Of a DNA stretch of 17,308 nt, positions 1 through 10,100 are shown piece after piece. The stretch is taken from positions 1 through 17,308 of the forward strand of contig CAYMST010000086.1 of NCBI GenBank assembly GCA_964393115.1, read 5' to 3'. This DNA comes from CAYMST01 sp964393115 (GTDB taxonomy: Bacteria > Bacteroidota > Bacteroidia > Cytophagales > Cyclobacteriaceae). The first letter of the stretch is position 1. Every line of letters starts with the position of its first letter. The notes beneath the pieces are model-generated. The model was given only the letters and a program-made list of their open reading frames with translations. It did no database searches and was not told where the DNA came from. Position numbers and translations under genes: made by a program.

Positions 1-3000
1 AGCGTTGTCATCAGCAAACCTTGCGATAGAGTGCGAATAAGCTGTACCTGGAGAAAAGACATCTGTTAAAACACCTCCGCCTGTAGCACCTATACCTAAC
101 CACGGCAACCCTGTTGTACGTGGGAGTCTGCCATCTGGCCCAATTCTTGGAACAATAACATTTTCCAATGGTCCGCCTGGTCCAAAACTATTGGCTGTAG
201 TAGGATCATATCTTGGGAGCCCTATTGAACCCAGTCCACCGTTCAAATTATTGTTATTCAATAAATCAAGTCCCAATAGATCACCGTTAAATGTATAATT
301 TGGATTGAGGTAAATATCCGAAAAGCTATTTCCTAATCTCGCCCGATTTTGGGTGTTAAACTCTATGAACGTATTATTTGGCAAGCCCACATATATATCT
401 GGTTGATTCAAGAAATCTGTTGGGTATTGGTTGACCACAATAGGGTTGTTGTTTACCGGGTTTACGAACTCTAAGAAATCCGATGTCCTACCTACCAAAT
501 CCGCATCAAAGCAGAATCCAACATACTTCACTGTTGTTTGCGTCCCCAAACTCGCTTCGCGAAGTTGATCAATTGAGTTATCCCTTTGAATTGCCTTACG
601 TTGATCATTGGGTAAGAAATCATGTTTATTAGTTACCGCAGGTCCTCTGCCTCTTAGTCCGTTATACCCAATACTCCTGCTTGAGTTAAGATATGCTTCA
701 AACCTTGCCCCAGCTTTTGCCTCGAAGCCAACTGTAAAATCTATGGCTCGAGTGGCATGATAGGTAACATTTGAAGCACCTTGATAAGTAGCTGACCCGT
801 CCGTAATGCTGTTTGCGCTTAACAGGTGCTCACCTTGATCAGTATTCATTGGATGCAAAACCTCAACGTGGTTTGGCAAATCATCAATACTAATCTGATG
901 CACATGCGAGTTATTTTCAAAGCTATACTCTCGAATGGTCTTCTTTGGATTGATCTCGTACCTTAGACTTAAAGTACCCGTTTGATGTACCCTATAACTA
1001 AAGAGGTGCGTCAGTTTTTTTCGAGGAGCCAAAGCGGGAAGTAATACGCTATTGATCTTAAACCAGTTTCCCTGATTTATTTTTGCCCATATTTCCAAAG
1101 GAACGTTATCCGCAATTCTATTTCCCGAGTTATAGATATCTATACCACACTCAATCGTTCTATGCTTAAGAAAAGTTGGGGATTCTAGCAAGTCCGTAGT
1201 GTTCGAAAGTAATTTAATGCCCGGTGAATATAGCTCTGGACCTCTGTACTTAACCGAACCAAAATCAATGTACGTTTTACCAGAACGGTCAACAGTTCCC
1301 GAGGTACTGTTTTTGGTATCTCGAATAATCCCTTCTTGAGCATTGGATAAATTAACCGACAGTCGATCTTGCTCATCGGTAATCGCAACACCACCTGTCA
1401 CTACGGTATTTCCCCTTAATAAATTATCCCCTACGGTGATATCATAGCTTCCCAATCTGCGGTTCGCCTGGTTATCCCAATAACTTTGGTTGAAACCAGC
1501 AAATAAGTCTACACCGGTATATTTACCTCTTATCTCTTCACTATCGATGAGTTGTGCCAGGGCCCCGCTTTTAGATGGAGACTTTTTGTACCAATGCGCC
1601 GCAACTATAGCAGGGAGAATTTTATTCATCTCTCGGTATTCCCAACGCTTGTTGTTGCGTACGTCGGCTATTATCGAGTTCTTGGATTGATTGACATGTC
1701 CTATTATATAATTTTTAAATTCTCCATTGAATATACCCATGGTCCATTCTACTAAATCGGTAGGAATAACGTGTAGAGGAAATATAGCATCCATTCTATC
1801 AATGGAAGAAGCTATTTTATACCTGGCATCATTGATAAACACCTTTTTATTCTCTCTATTTCCATTTGGCACATCAATTTGAAATGTATTTCTGATAATC
1901 AGGTCCACTTTTGGCAAGTAATCTTCTCTGACCATCCTCAGGAAGCGCTGCGGATTGTCTCTATACATAATCCTGTAAAGCTGCTGCTCTGGCTTAGCTC
2001 TTTCGAAGAAGTATTTATACATATCCACTTTCATCTTAGCGTCTGCTCTAAAAAGAATATTAGCCATGTGGGTATTTTTGAAAACATCATAAACCACAGC
2101 CTTTCCTCCGTTTGCCCTCTCCAAACTAATGTATTGCTTGTTATTTGGTATGGCCAAACTGGTGTAGAACACTTTTTGAAGGCGTTCCGCTTCTGCCTTC
2201 AAGTTACTTCCTCCAGAACCAGATCTATTTCCAGTAAGAATATAATTGATAGTCCCGGACACATCATCTATATCCAATGACGAAACTGATACATTGGTAA
2301 AGTCAGCACCACCGTACTGGTCTTTGATGACCGGGAAGGCGCCATAATACCCCGAAAAGGCGTTTTGGACATAGGCCTCGACCGTAGGAAATGAGTTTAT
2401 GGTAAGCCCGACGTCTACGGGTAGTTCTGCCACAAAGTCACCAGAATATATGGCCGCAATGATATCCTCTGCGTTTTCAGGAATCACATAGAAACTTTCA
2501 CCTTCGTCTGGTCCTGGAAACTTAAAATTATAAGACTTTCCTGTAAAGTACCACTGTCCTTCTTGCTCAAAAGGGGCAACAAACGGGTATGGATCATGGA
2601 TTGAAAGATCGAGTAAACCGAGTCCTGCAAGGTCAGTACTCGCCACTAGGTGTATAGCTCCATTTTTATTCTCTGAGGTCACACATCTACCACGCTGATT
2701 GATGCGACCAGCGCATCGTGATCGTTGTGGAGAATTCCAAAAGTCCCTCCACCATTGTCTCAAAGGCGGACACTCAGACCCTGGACATAAGTCATTGACC
2801 AATTCCTGATTTATCAACCATGTTCGTGACAAGCCTGCAGAGAGCTTTCCCAAGTTAAAGCCAACAAGTATCTGGTTAACTATCGCTGCCTCAGCAAATA
2901 AAACGATATTTTTTATTTTCTGAGGGATAACTGTAGAGTTCAGTAATTCTGCTCTTAGCTCATGAAGTTCCGCTGCCGTATAAAACGCTACAGCCTCTTT

Positions 3001-3795
3001 GAGCCCAATGTTCCCTGGGATGAATTTTCGCTTCCCTATCGTGTACTTGCCTTCAACTGTCGAAGATACACGTGAATACCAGCCACTACCATCAGTGGTA
3101 TTTCCAGGTACCGATAGCTCGACAGATAAACTTAAAGCCACCCCAATAGACATTTTCCATTTAAATCGGTTCATCAGTTTTCCTGTGTACTCCAAAGCCG
3201 TGGCTACTGAGTTAAAGGCTACTCCAGCAGGAAACAGCTCTAGTCCTCTTAATGCATTCACGTTTGTTCGTAAGTAACCTGCGATTCCAGCCAAAAGAAC
3301 CTGCGGATCAATATCGACCTTCTGCTCGGCTCCTATTTTAACTGAAATTTGACTATCAAAATCCTTGGTCCCAATCTCTACAAATGTTGCCACAGGGATT
3401 CCGAAGGTACCTTTCGGGAATTTGATCTTTACATTAGTAGCAATAGAAGTACTTACTTCACCATAACCAGCATCATAACGTTCTCTGCTAAATTTAATAC
3501 TCGCGGGATTAATCTCTACACCTGCGTTAGTTCCAGGTATACTCGCCTCTACTGTTGCCGGACTTACTCCAATAAATGCGCGTTCACCCCGATTACCACA
3601 ACCAGAACGGTCTAAGGCACCTAATAGGTGCGCAATTGTTTCTGCACCATATTGCAACCTTTGGTTCGCAAAATTAAGGTTTAAACGTTCATCCGGATTA
3701 AAACCGGAGCAATGATTAATCTGCGCGTTCCCTGTACCCAAAAAGCTTAAACAGAGTACCGCCATCAATAACTTCTGTAAAAGTTTTGTCATCAT
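1..3795 (-). CDS. Large secreted multidomain protein 'large-1' (3' end beyond left edge)
   Basis: Reading the minus strand from the ATG at 3795, the frame stays open to base 1 (1265 residues, no stop), so the C-terminus is outside the window. Seen: a signal peptide (MTKLLQKLLMAVLCLSFLGTGNAQ); a Trp/Cys-rich stretch at about residues 333-371; a Gly-rich R.GSGG.NL.A motif before an LFRADAKMK block at about 578-587; a MNKILPAIVAAHWYKK block near 733; a CARDB-like beta-sandwich segment at about 858-970; and the TVGFEAKAGARFEAYL motif near 1020, which resembles the '3-coathanger stack' found in T9SS cargo. After that, more than 200 Asn/Gly/Pro-rich residues follow that large-2 lacks. It is a paralogue of the 7187-10357 product over most of its length. 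The fibre gene ends 33 bp upstream, so the two are probably co-transcribed. Inferred: exported surface protein. No catalytic motif recognised. A double ATG (3795, 3792) leaves the start uncertain by one codon. Confidence 0.85.
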   Translation of the reverse strand, partial: MMTKLLQKLLMAVLCLSFLGTGNAQINHCSGFNPDERLNLNFANQRLQYGAETIAHLLGALDRSGCGNRGERAFIGVSPATVEASIPGTNAGVEINPASIKFSRERYDAGYGEVSTSIATNVKIKFPKGTFGIPVATFVEIGTKDFDSQISVKIGAEQKVDIDPQVLLAGIAGYLRTNVNALRGLELFPAGVAFNSVATALEYTGKLMNRFKWKMSIGVALSLSVELSVPGNTTDGSGWYSRVSSTVEGKYTIGKRKFIPGNIGLKEAVAFYTAAELHELRAELLNSTVIPQKIKNIVLFAEAAIVNQILVGFNLGKLSAGLSRTWLINQELVNDLCPGSECPPLRQWWRDFWNSPQRSRCAGRINQRGRCVTSENKNGAIHLVASTDLAGLGLLDLSIHDPYPFVAPFEQEGQWYFTGKSYNFKFPGPDEGESFYVIPENAEDIIAAIYSGDFVAELPVDVGLTINSFPTVEAYVQNAFSGYYGAFPVIKDQYGGADFTNVSVSSLDIDDVSGTINYILTGNRSGSGGSNLKAEAERLQKVFYTSLAIPNNKQYISLERANGGKAVVYDVFKNTHMANILFRADAKMKVDMYKYFFERAKPEQQLYRIMYRDNPQRFLRMVREDYLPKVDLIIRNTFQIDVPNGNRENKKVFINDARYKIASSIDRMDAIFPLHVIPTDLVEWTMGIFNGEFKNYIIGHVNQSKNSIIADVRNNKRWEYREMNKILPAIVAAHWYKKSPSKSGALAQLIDSEEIRGKYTGVDLFAGFNQSYWDNQANRRLGSYDITVGDNLLRGNTVVTGGVAITDEQDRLSVNLSNAQEGIIRDTKNSTSGTVDRSGKTYIDFGSVKYRGPELYSPGIKLLSNTTDLLESPTFLKHRTIECGIDIYNSGNRIADNVPLEIWAKINQGNWFKINSVLLPALAPRKKLTHLFSYRVHQTGTLSLRYEINPKKTIREYSFENNSHVHQISIDDLPNHVEVLHPMNTDQGEHLLSANSITDGSATYQGASNVTYHATRAIDFTVGFEAKAGARFEAYLNSSRSIGYNGLRGRGPAVTNKHDFLPNDQRKAIQRDNSIDQLREASLGTQTTVKYVGFCFDADLVGRTSDFLEFVNPVNNNPIVVNQYPTDFLNQPDIYVGLPNNTFIEFNTQNRARLGNSFSDIYLNPNYTFNGDLLGLDLLNNNNLNGGLGSIGLPRYDPTTANSFGPGGPLENVIVPRIGPDGRLPRTTGLPWLGIGATGGGVLTDVFSPGTAYSHSIARFADDNA

Positions 3796-3828
3796 ATTTC
3801 TGATTTAAAATGCTTAAATGACTAAACT

Positions 3829-4875
3829 TTAGTTATTGTTATCCAATTCCTGAAGCTTGGATTTCAACGCATTGATTTGTTCTTGTTGCTCGATGGTATA
3901 CAATGTAAGCTCTTCGATTTTCTCCATGAAAATTCGGCTCATCTCAGCGACATCTATCCCCTCTTTTTCAATCATCTTGGCAGAAGGGACGTTCGGTAAG
4001 TGTTTGTTTTCTTCTACATAATCTTTTACCTCCTCAAGTGAAGTCAATTCATAACCATCAGCAAACACATAGTCTGCCCATTCAGACTTCGGTCTGATCA
4101 GCAGATGCTCAGCATATAACTTTCCGTTTTTTGCTGCTAAAACGGATTGACCATTACCATCAAAGAGTTGTGTTGAAACACCTTTTCTGTGCTCTATAAT
4201 ATTATGAAATGAAGTATTTCTGATGCTAAATTTCTCATGCAGGTTAGACTTTTCCGCTAAAAACTCAACAATCCTAGTTCCATTAAAAATAGATAACTCA
4301 AATACACTTAACGTATTATGACCTGAACGAAAACCACCTCTAACTGGATCAGAAGTATGACCGTACAATCGCTGTCCTTTTTTACCAAACTTTATATCAT
4401 CATTGAAAGTAGCAAGTCTGTTAAAGCTGGTTTGTTTTTGGAAAAGGACATTTGATGACCGAATCGAAAAAGCAAGCCACTGATTGTGATCGAAGAAGTT
4501 GGTAGCACTACCATTGGCATATACAATATGTTTACCAACCGGATTTAGTAGCCTGGTGAATGTTTTATTGGCTTCAAATGCCAAGTGCCCATTCGGATTG
4601 AAAAGTTCGGTTGTGTTATCGTCGGCTTCAAATATGATTTTACCTGAATTATTCGATAACCTGGTAACACCACTGCTTGCTTCTAAGGCCACCTTTCCGG
4701 CCGAGTTAAGAATCGTTGCAGAATTACTATTTGCTGCAAACATGATTTTGTTATTTGGGTTTCTCAAATACTGCGCATGTACAACAGAGTTAGATAACCC
4801 GATGAGTAGTAATAAAACGATACTCATAGAAGCATTAGGCCAGAAACTGGTCTTTTGTTGAAAAGAGGAATACAT
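3829..4875 (-). CDS. Tail-fibre-like secreted protein with 18-residue repeats ('fibre-1')
   Basis: 348 residues. A hydrophobic signal segment (about 17-35, ending VVHAQ) follows a longer than usual N-region; a start at Met17 is possible. Residues 43-132 are five head-to-tail 18-residue repeats of pattern K.xFEA....TrL.N..G, typical of short-period beta fibres. A less regular beta-rich middle follows. The tail from about 262 carries the Bacteroidetes fibre signature: WADYVFADGYELTSLEEV, ENKHLPNVPSA, GIDVAEMSRIFMEKIEELTLYTI, then a coiled coil to the end. In related proteins this tail sits where phage fibres carry an S74-type chaperone, but I see no peptidase motif. No T9SS sorting domain is visible, so it may be anchored by a partner, and the large-1 gene 33 bp downstream is the obvious candidate (inference). 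The C-terminal quarter matches fibre-2. Confidence 0.85.
   Translation of the reverse strand: MYSSFQQKTSFWPNASMSIVLLLLIGLSNSVVHAQYLRNPNNKIMFAANSNSATILNSAGKVALEASSGVTRLSNNSGKIIFEADDNTTELFNPNGHLAFEANKTFTRLLNPVGKHIVYANGSATNFFDHNQWLAFSIRSSNVLFQKQTSFNRLATFNDDIKFGKKGQRLYGHTSDPVRGGFRSGHNTLSVFELSIFNGTRIVEFLAEKSNLHEKFSIRNTSFHNIIEHRKGVSTQLFDGNGQSVLAAKNGKLYAEHLLIRPKSEWADYVFADGYELTSLEEVKDYVEENKHLPNVPSAKMIEKEGIDVAEMSRIFMEKIEELTLYTIEQQEQINALKSKLQELDNNN
4480..4749 (-). repeat. Five tandem 54-bp (18-codon) repeats inside fibre-1
   Basis: Residues 43-60, 61-78, 79-96, 97-114 and 115-132 align without gaps. Each ends N(S/P/H).G or a close variant, has F/L-E/A-A at positions 4-6 and a T at about position 11. 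A degenerate sixth copy seems to start at 133. The DNA copies are well diverged, so this is an old, protein-level repeat rather than a recent slippage array. Confidence 0.8.
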
Positions 4876-4909
4876 AATCTAGAAAATTTAATGGTATACA
4901 TATTTTACA

Positions 4910-4925
4910 GCAACGTCTCCGTTGC
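4910..4925 (-). promoter_or_regulatory. Short inverted repeat in the fibre-1 leader
   Basis: GCAACG-TCTC-CGTTGC gives a 6-bp perfect stem with a 4-base loop, 35-50 bp upstream of the fibre-1 start. It is among the few GC-richer spots in this leader. It could be a leader hairpin or a regulator site. No U-tract follows, so it is not a standard terminator. No equivalent was seen before fibre-2. Confidence 0.35.
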
Positions 4926-4930
4926 CGAAA

Positions 4931-4942
4931 GTCAAAACCAAG
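4931..4942 (-). promoter_or_regulatory. Shared upstream dodecamer, fibre-1 copy
   Basis: The plus strand reads GTCAAAACCAAG (minus CTTGGTTTTGAC), 56-67 bp upstream of the fibre-1 ATG. Eleven of twelve bases match the element at 11257-11268 before fibre-2. It may be a common operator for the two AraC-type regulators or part of a promoter. A chance match cannot be excluded. Confidence 0.3.
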
Positions 4943-5809
4943 TAATAATACGTTTGAAAACGATTATTTTTTGGTTTTTACAAGATTAACGAAACCATCA
5001 ACAAACTACCAAATCAGCAAAAAGAATTACAATTTCAACAAAAAAACACCTCAATATGACGTTAAAATTGAAAATTTGTTAAAAACAACAAAAACAAAGA
5101 TTAACACCCGTTTTCTACGTAAAAAAACCTTTTTGATAAGAGTCACTACGCATAAACATTACGTAAATCAGTCATAAATCATTAGACATTTCTATTGAAT
5201 CATAAATCAAAAGAAACGTTTGACAGCACCAGATGCACATTTTGACATTACTCTTCTCAATGAGACTCCCTTGCTTTTCACAAAAAAAACCGACCCATAC
5301 ATTGATTGTTGCTGCAAAAACAACCAAAAAGAACAATATGCAAGTCATCACTGTTTTAGATGGAGTATACACGATACATTACCTGCAGTATTTAGACTCC
5401 TGACAAAAGCTCACGAATACACTATGTGCCACTAACACCTAATTCTGCTCAATAATTATACTTTTGGGTCTTTTTTTACCCCATACACCGACCTAGTAAC
5501 CAATTTGACACGTCGGTTTTGGACCGTTTGAAGCAAAATCAATTTAACTCGTACCTCCATCAAAACTTTCATTACTGAGGTTATTCACAGCACATTTCAT
5601 TTACCTGAAGCAAAACGTCCTAATCGAAATTTATTCACTTCAAACCCACCAATTTTGACGTATTTTTTTCGCATTTTAGCCTAATAATTTAATAACTACG
5701 TTAATTTTTTTTCTAAATGCCTGAATAGAGACCTTTATTAAGGAGAGAGACACCTATTAATTTCTGATTTTTTTGGATAATAAAGCATCAGGTTGACCCT
5801 AAAAAACAA

Positions 5810-6679
5810 ATGAAACTATTCGAATTTCATACCACTAAATATGGACAAGAGCTACCAATGGATTTAGGAAGGTTTGAAGAGACTCCTCACTTCTTCTTCG
5901 AGGAGCCCCCTCATACGACAAACTTCTATGAAATGTTCTTTTTCGAATCTGCCAATGGCATTTTTGAATTGGACCATCAGAGAATACCATTGCAAGATCA
6001 CATGGTCGTATTCGCATCCCCCTACCAAAGGAGAAGTTGGTTAGTGGATCGGAATAAAATCAAAGGATACTACTTGATTTTCGAAAAGCAGTTTCTTTCC
6101 AAACTTTTTATCGACCCATTATTCGTTTACAAGCTACAATATTTTCATAACCATCAGACACCCTTATTTATTCAAGAAGATCAGGACGCATTTACCAGGT
6201 ATAAGTCCATTTTCACGGATATGCTTAAAGAATTAGACTACCTAGAAAGTGATAGTGAAGACCATTTAAGAGCCTTATTGCTTTTAACACTTGCCTATAC
6301 CAATAGGAAATATGCCACCGCATATAACCTATCCCCTAACAGAAAAACTGACACCATCGCGTTTCAATTTAAGAAAATAGTAGAACGAGAAATCAAAAAC
6401 ATTCAAACAGTTCAAGAGTTTGCTGACATGCTTAAGGTAAATAGGGTATTGCTGAATAAGGTCGTCAAACGACAATTTAATATTTCTGCGTCGCAGTTTA
6501 TCAAAACACAACTATTAACGCAGGTCAAAAAGGAACTTTTATTTTCAAACCGCTCCCTTAACGAGATCGCTCACACCCTTAATTTTGCGCACGCCTCTAG
6601 CCTTATTCGTTTCTTTCGAAAAGGAGTTGGTATATCCCCCACCCAATATAAAAACGACTACCACAACACAAGACGTTAG
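5810..6679 (+). CDS. AraC-family transcriptional regulator 'AraC-1'
   Basis: 289 residues, a normal length for the family. The N-terminal ~20-95 part is cupin-like (for example MVVFASPYQRRSWLVDRNKI, then GYYLIFEKQFL), the usual ligand-sensing half of AraC proteins. The C-terminal ~185-282 part is the double helix-turn-helix DNA-binding domain: first helix pair around TVQEFADMLKVNRVLLNKVVK, second around SLNEIAHTLNFAHASSLIRFFRK, ending in the family's GISPTQYK. It is divergent from fibre-1 and strongly similar along its whole length to AraC-2 (about 60% identical over the first 60 residues by eye). Inferred role: activator of the adjacent fibre-1/large-1 unit. The ligand is unknown. The start is the ATG at 5810, where the paralogue's MKL.EFH also begins. 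No ribosome-binding site is clear. Confidence 0.93.
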   Translation: MKLFEFHTTKYGQELPMDLGRFEETPHFFFEEPPHTTNFYEMFFFESANGIFELDHQRIPLQDHMVVFASPYQRRSWLVDRNKIKGYYLIFEKQFLSKLFIDPLFVYKLQYFHNHQTPLFIQEDQDAFTRYKSIFTDMLKELDYLESDSEDHLRALLLLTLAYTNRKYATAYNLSPNRKTDTIAFQFKKIVEREIKNIQTVQEFADMLKVNRVLLNKVVKRQFNISASQFIKTQLLTQVKKELLFSNRSLNEIAHTLNFAHASSLIRFFRKGVGISPTQYKNDYHNTRR

Positions 6680-6896
6680 ATAGTGCTGCACTCTCTTACA
6701 TCACTAATCAACTTTATAAAAACAATATTTTCGCACTCATTCCAGGAATTTACTAGAGAACACACAAATCCCTATAATGCATCTCTAAACAAAGCATTTA
6801 TTAACTCAATAAAACCGTCTACATATTCGTTGACAAATCACAAACCAAGGGTATTAAACGCTAATGATTTAACCTTTTCACTTTTAATTTAAGGAC
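6680..6896 (+). other. Spacer between AraC-1 and the small membrane ORF
   Basis: AT-rich. An open frame from a GTG at 6683 to 6892 encodes a Ser/Asn/Thr-rich low-complexity peptide without domains, and I do not call it a gene. No clear terminator was found after AraC-1. Confidence 0.4.
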
Positions 6897-7046
6897 ATGA
6901 TAAAACTGAGTAAGATAGCTGTGGGCATCATCACTTTATTGACAGCGAGCTTGTTAATAATAGTTCCAAGAGTCCGATTTCGACTCCTTGGTAAATCGAA
7001 GCAAAAAGTGTTAAGCACAAATAGTCAAGAAAATTTATACTGTTAG
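6897..7046 (+). CDS. Possible 49-residue single-pass membrane peptide
   Basis: ATG at 6897 to TAG at 7044-7046. The peptide begins MIKLSKIAVGIITLLTASLLIIV, one hydrophobic helix at about residues 8-23, followed by a basic stretch (PRVRFRLLGKSKQK) and a polar tail ending in Cys. An AAGGA lies at 6891-6895, only 1 base before the ATG, which is too close for a good ribosome-binding site. It is 217 bp after AraC-1 on the same strand. No family recognised and no counterpart near AraC-2. It could be a chance open frame. Confidence 0.3.
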   Translation: MIKLSKIAVGIITLLTASLLIIVPRVRFRLLGKSKQKVLSTNSQENLYC

Positions 7047-7077
7047 ACTGCAGGCTAAAGCACTAATCACATATCAG

Positions 7078-7116
7078 CAAAAAGCCACCTCATGCAGTAA
7101 ACTGCCTAAGGTGGCT
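7078..7116 (-). terminator. Probable Rho-independent terminator of fibre-2/large-2
   Basis: Outer stem of 8 bp (AGCCACCT 7083-7090 with AGGTGGCT 7109-7116), then a 3x3 internal loop and an inner GCAG-TAAA-CTGC hairpin. On the minus strand it is followed by TTTTT (plus As 7079-7083). It lies about 70 bp after the large-2 stop, between convergent units. There is no U-tract on the plus side, so it should act only on the minus strand. Confidence 0.75.
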
Positions 7117-7186
7117 AAATATAACAATTAATACCTCAATTGATCTTTTATGTAATCGCTTAAGACGGCTACATATAAATCAGTGG

Positions 7187-10100
7187 TTATTTGATGGAAA
7201 TCAATTGATGATTCTCATATCCTTTATCAGATACAATCTTAATCAGATATAATCCTGGGTCAACATCTGCAACATCAAATGAACTCGGTAAGCTCGCACC
7301 AGATTGAGTCGTTACAAATGTCTTTCTCAGCGTACCGTTCGTTCCGTAAAGCTCTAATGTCACCATCTCATCAGCATCAAACACCAAATTCAATTTAAAT
7401 TGATCCGTGGTCGGATTCGGGTAAACCAATGCATCATTTGGACCGATCGTTCTTTGCTCTATTAAGGTGTAATTGCTATACGTAATTTTCGGTTCGGTAT
7501 CAGTATCGAATGACGCTAGTCTAAAGGCTTCACTAGATGGATCATTTGGCGCTTCCCTACGTGGCTCTGCATCTGGAAGAGCCTGTATAGTATTAGGCAA
7601 GTTAGCACCAATTGGCACACATTCGTTATAAGCATTGATTCCTTGGGCATTAGAAGCGACATATGCTTTCAACTTGGTACCACTTTTAGCTTGAAAACCG
7701 GGTTTAAACCTGATCCGTCCTGTAGTATGATACTTCACTTCAGAACCCGGCAGGTAAGAAACCATAGATTCAATCAAGTCTTCTGCAGAGGCAAAATAAG
7801 TCCCAGAGCTATAACTGGTACCAGAGGCTCCGATTGCATGATTTGGGAAATCACTAATCAAAAATCGGTTTCTACGCGAGTTATTGGCGTAAGACAACTC
7901 ATATACATTTTCGTTAGGGTTAATAGAATACACTAAATCCAAGGCTCCAGATGTATACGGTGTGTACTGAAAAGTATGCGTTCTAGAAGCTTTTGGTGCA
8001 ATCCCTGGAAGGTTAACGCTAATAATTTTAGTGTAGGCATCGTCATTCATCCTGGCCCAAATAGCAAGTGGTGCGCTAGTAGCACGCTTATTCCCTGTAT
8101 TCATCACCTGTATGGAGAATGTAACGGGTCTATTTTTTATTAAAGCCCCTTGAAAATGCAACAGATTGTCAGTATTTGAGCTTACCACCTTTATTCCAGT
8201 AGGGGAAAGCAACTCGGGCACAACGTACTGACCAGCGCCGAACTCAATAAATGATTTTCCACCGACATTTGTGTATCCATTTTCAGCATCCACTGTACGA
8301 TTTATCGTATTCCTTTGTCTATTATTCAGGTTTTGTGATAGATGATTATGTTCATCTGTTATAGTCGCACCCCCGTATACATTTACGGTTCCCTTATATA
8401 TATTTAGGACATTATAGTTTATTGTAGCGAGATATTGATAGGCTTGACTATTCCAGTACGCCTGATTGAAGGGCTTACGAATGGAATACCCAGTATACTT
8501 CCCATCAATTTCGCCAGTATCAATTAGCTTCTCCAAAACCCCATCCTTTACACTGGATTGCTTGTACCAATGTGCTGCCACGATAGCGGGTAGAATCCGG
8601 TTCATTTGTCGATATTCAGGCTTTATGTTGTTTCTTACGTCGGTAGTAATTAAATCCCCTGCAATATCGATTTGTTCCTCTAGCCATTCTCTATAAGGCC
8701 CCTCAACAATCCCCTTTATCCAGTCTAACTCGTTTTGCGAAACGCTAACTCCACCGAGGTCAACATCCAGTTCAATGATGCTCCCATCCACATAAAATTT
8801 AGCATCTTCAATGTAGACATTCCGCCCATCCTTATTTCCATTGGGAACGTCGATATAAAATGTATTTCTTATGACGTTGCGAACATTCGGGACACCTCCT
8901 CTTGTATATATACTAAACAGCTTACCTGCTCCATCTTCATGAAGCATTTCCAAAAACTTCTGCTGTGGATTAGCCCTTTCCCAAAGATGACGTATCGCTT
9001 CTTTTTTCATTTCAACGTCAGCGGCAAAAAGAATTTGAGCCATATCTGTCTTCTTAAAAGGTTCATAGGCCCTAGCATATCCTCCATTATCCCAGTCAAG
9101 ACTTATGTTTTGCTTGTTATTAGGCATTGATAACGACGTTAAAAACACATTTCGAAGTAAGTTTCCATTGGCTTGGAGATTTGTTCCTCCGCTTCCATTC
9201 CTATCCGCCTTAAGGATAAAATCAATGACTTTATTGGCGTTATCAGTGTCGATTGCTGCTACTTGTACATCAGCAAAATCTGCACCACCAAAATCACTAA
9301 AAATATTCTGTGGTATTTTTATATCCGAGGCCTCGCCGGCTGAAAACTGATAGGTATCAAGGTTTTCGATATCAAACCCAGGAATAGACACGATCCATTT
9401 ATTTCCAGAGCTTGGATCATTCAAAATCTCATAGGTTTCTTGCGAAAAATTTGCCTTTCCAAATACATACTTTCCCGACAATCCAAAGACATCACTATTG
9501 CTACTTACCCAAATCGGCTGATTGTTTTTTCCATTGCCTTTCACTAGGGACTTACGATTACCGTTTATATCTCCTAGTACACCGTTAGGATCCAGTCCTC
9601 TTCGAACTAATTCAGGCATCCTACATTGACATAAATACTCTGCATGTGCAAGTGTTATTTGCCAGGAGCGAGCCACCGCTACACTCTGGGAACCGGAGAA
9701 AATACCTTCCGCTCGTGTCCCTCTTACATACTTGTCCCATGGGGTACCAGACCCAGCAAAAGAAGCACGAGTATTTATCCTCATGTATCCCACACCATTA
9801 TCATCACGTCCAAAGTCTAACCCCACTTCTCCCGCAAATGCCAACTCAATGAGTGGATTATCTCCACCAAAAATATGTAAAGCAAAGTCTCTAAAGATCT
9901 CATCTTCTAAAGCCAATGGTATGCGGTTAACCACTTTTTCAATAAGCTGGTTTAGACCCGCCTCAGCAGCTCCCGACACCGTAATCTCCTGATTACCCAG
10001 CGGGTGAGAGATCGTCACACCTGCAGACACTAAGCCAGCAGCCTGTGGAATGGGGGCACTGACACCAACAGAGATAATTCTGTTGTTGGACACTTCGATT

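Larger units (their letters stand above)
4876..5809. other. 934-bp divergent intergenic region between fibre-1 and AraC-1
   Basis: Very AT-rich, with many A and T runs. The short open frames here (for example plus 4971-5177 and 5220-5435) encode Lys/Asn/Thr-rich low-complexity peptides with no recognisable starts or domains, so I read no gene. It should hold the fibre-1 promoter (minus) and the AraC-1 promoter (plus). Visible structures are the inverted repeat at 4910-4925, a small CGTTT-GA-AAACG inverted repeat at 4951-4962, and a TCGGTTTTGGACCG element near 5513-5526. No tRNA or riboswitch recognised. Confidence 0.6.

Noticed and set aside
4499..4861. 120-codon open frame on the plus strand opposite fibre-1
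   Set aside because: It is antisense to the repeat and signal region of a well-supported gene. Its periodic composition mirrors the 18-codon repeats of fibre-1, and it has no domain or leader.
4971..5435. Small open frames in the long leader between fibre-1 and AraC-1
   Set aside because: Low-complexity Lys/Asn/Thr peptides from AT-rich DNA, with no ribosome-binding site, signal peptide or domain.
6683..6892. 69-codon frame after AraC-1 starting with GTG
   Set aside because: Ser/Asn/Thr-rich without recognisable features. The start is a GTG 3 bases after the AraC-1 stop with no ribosome-binding site.
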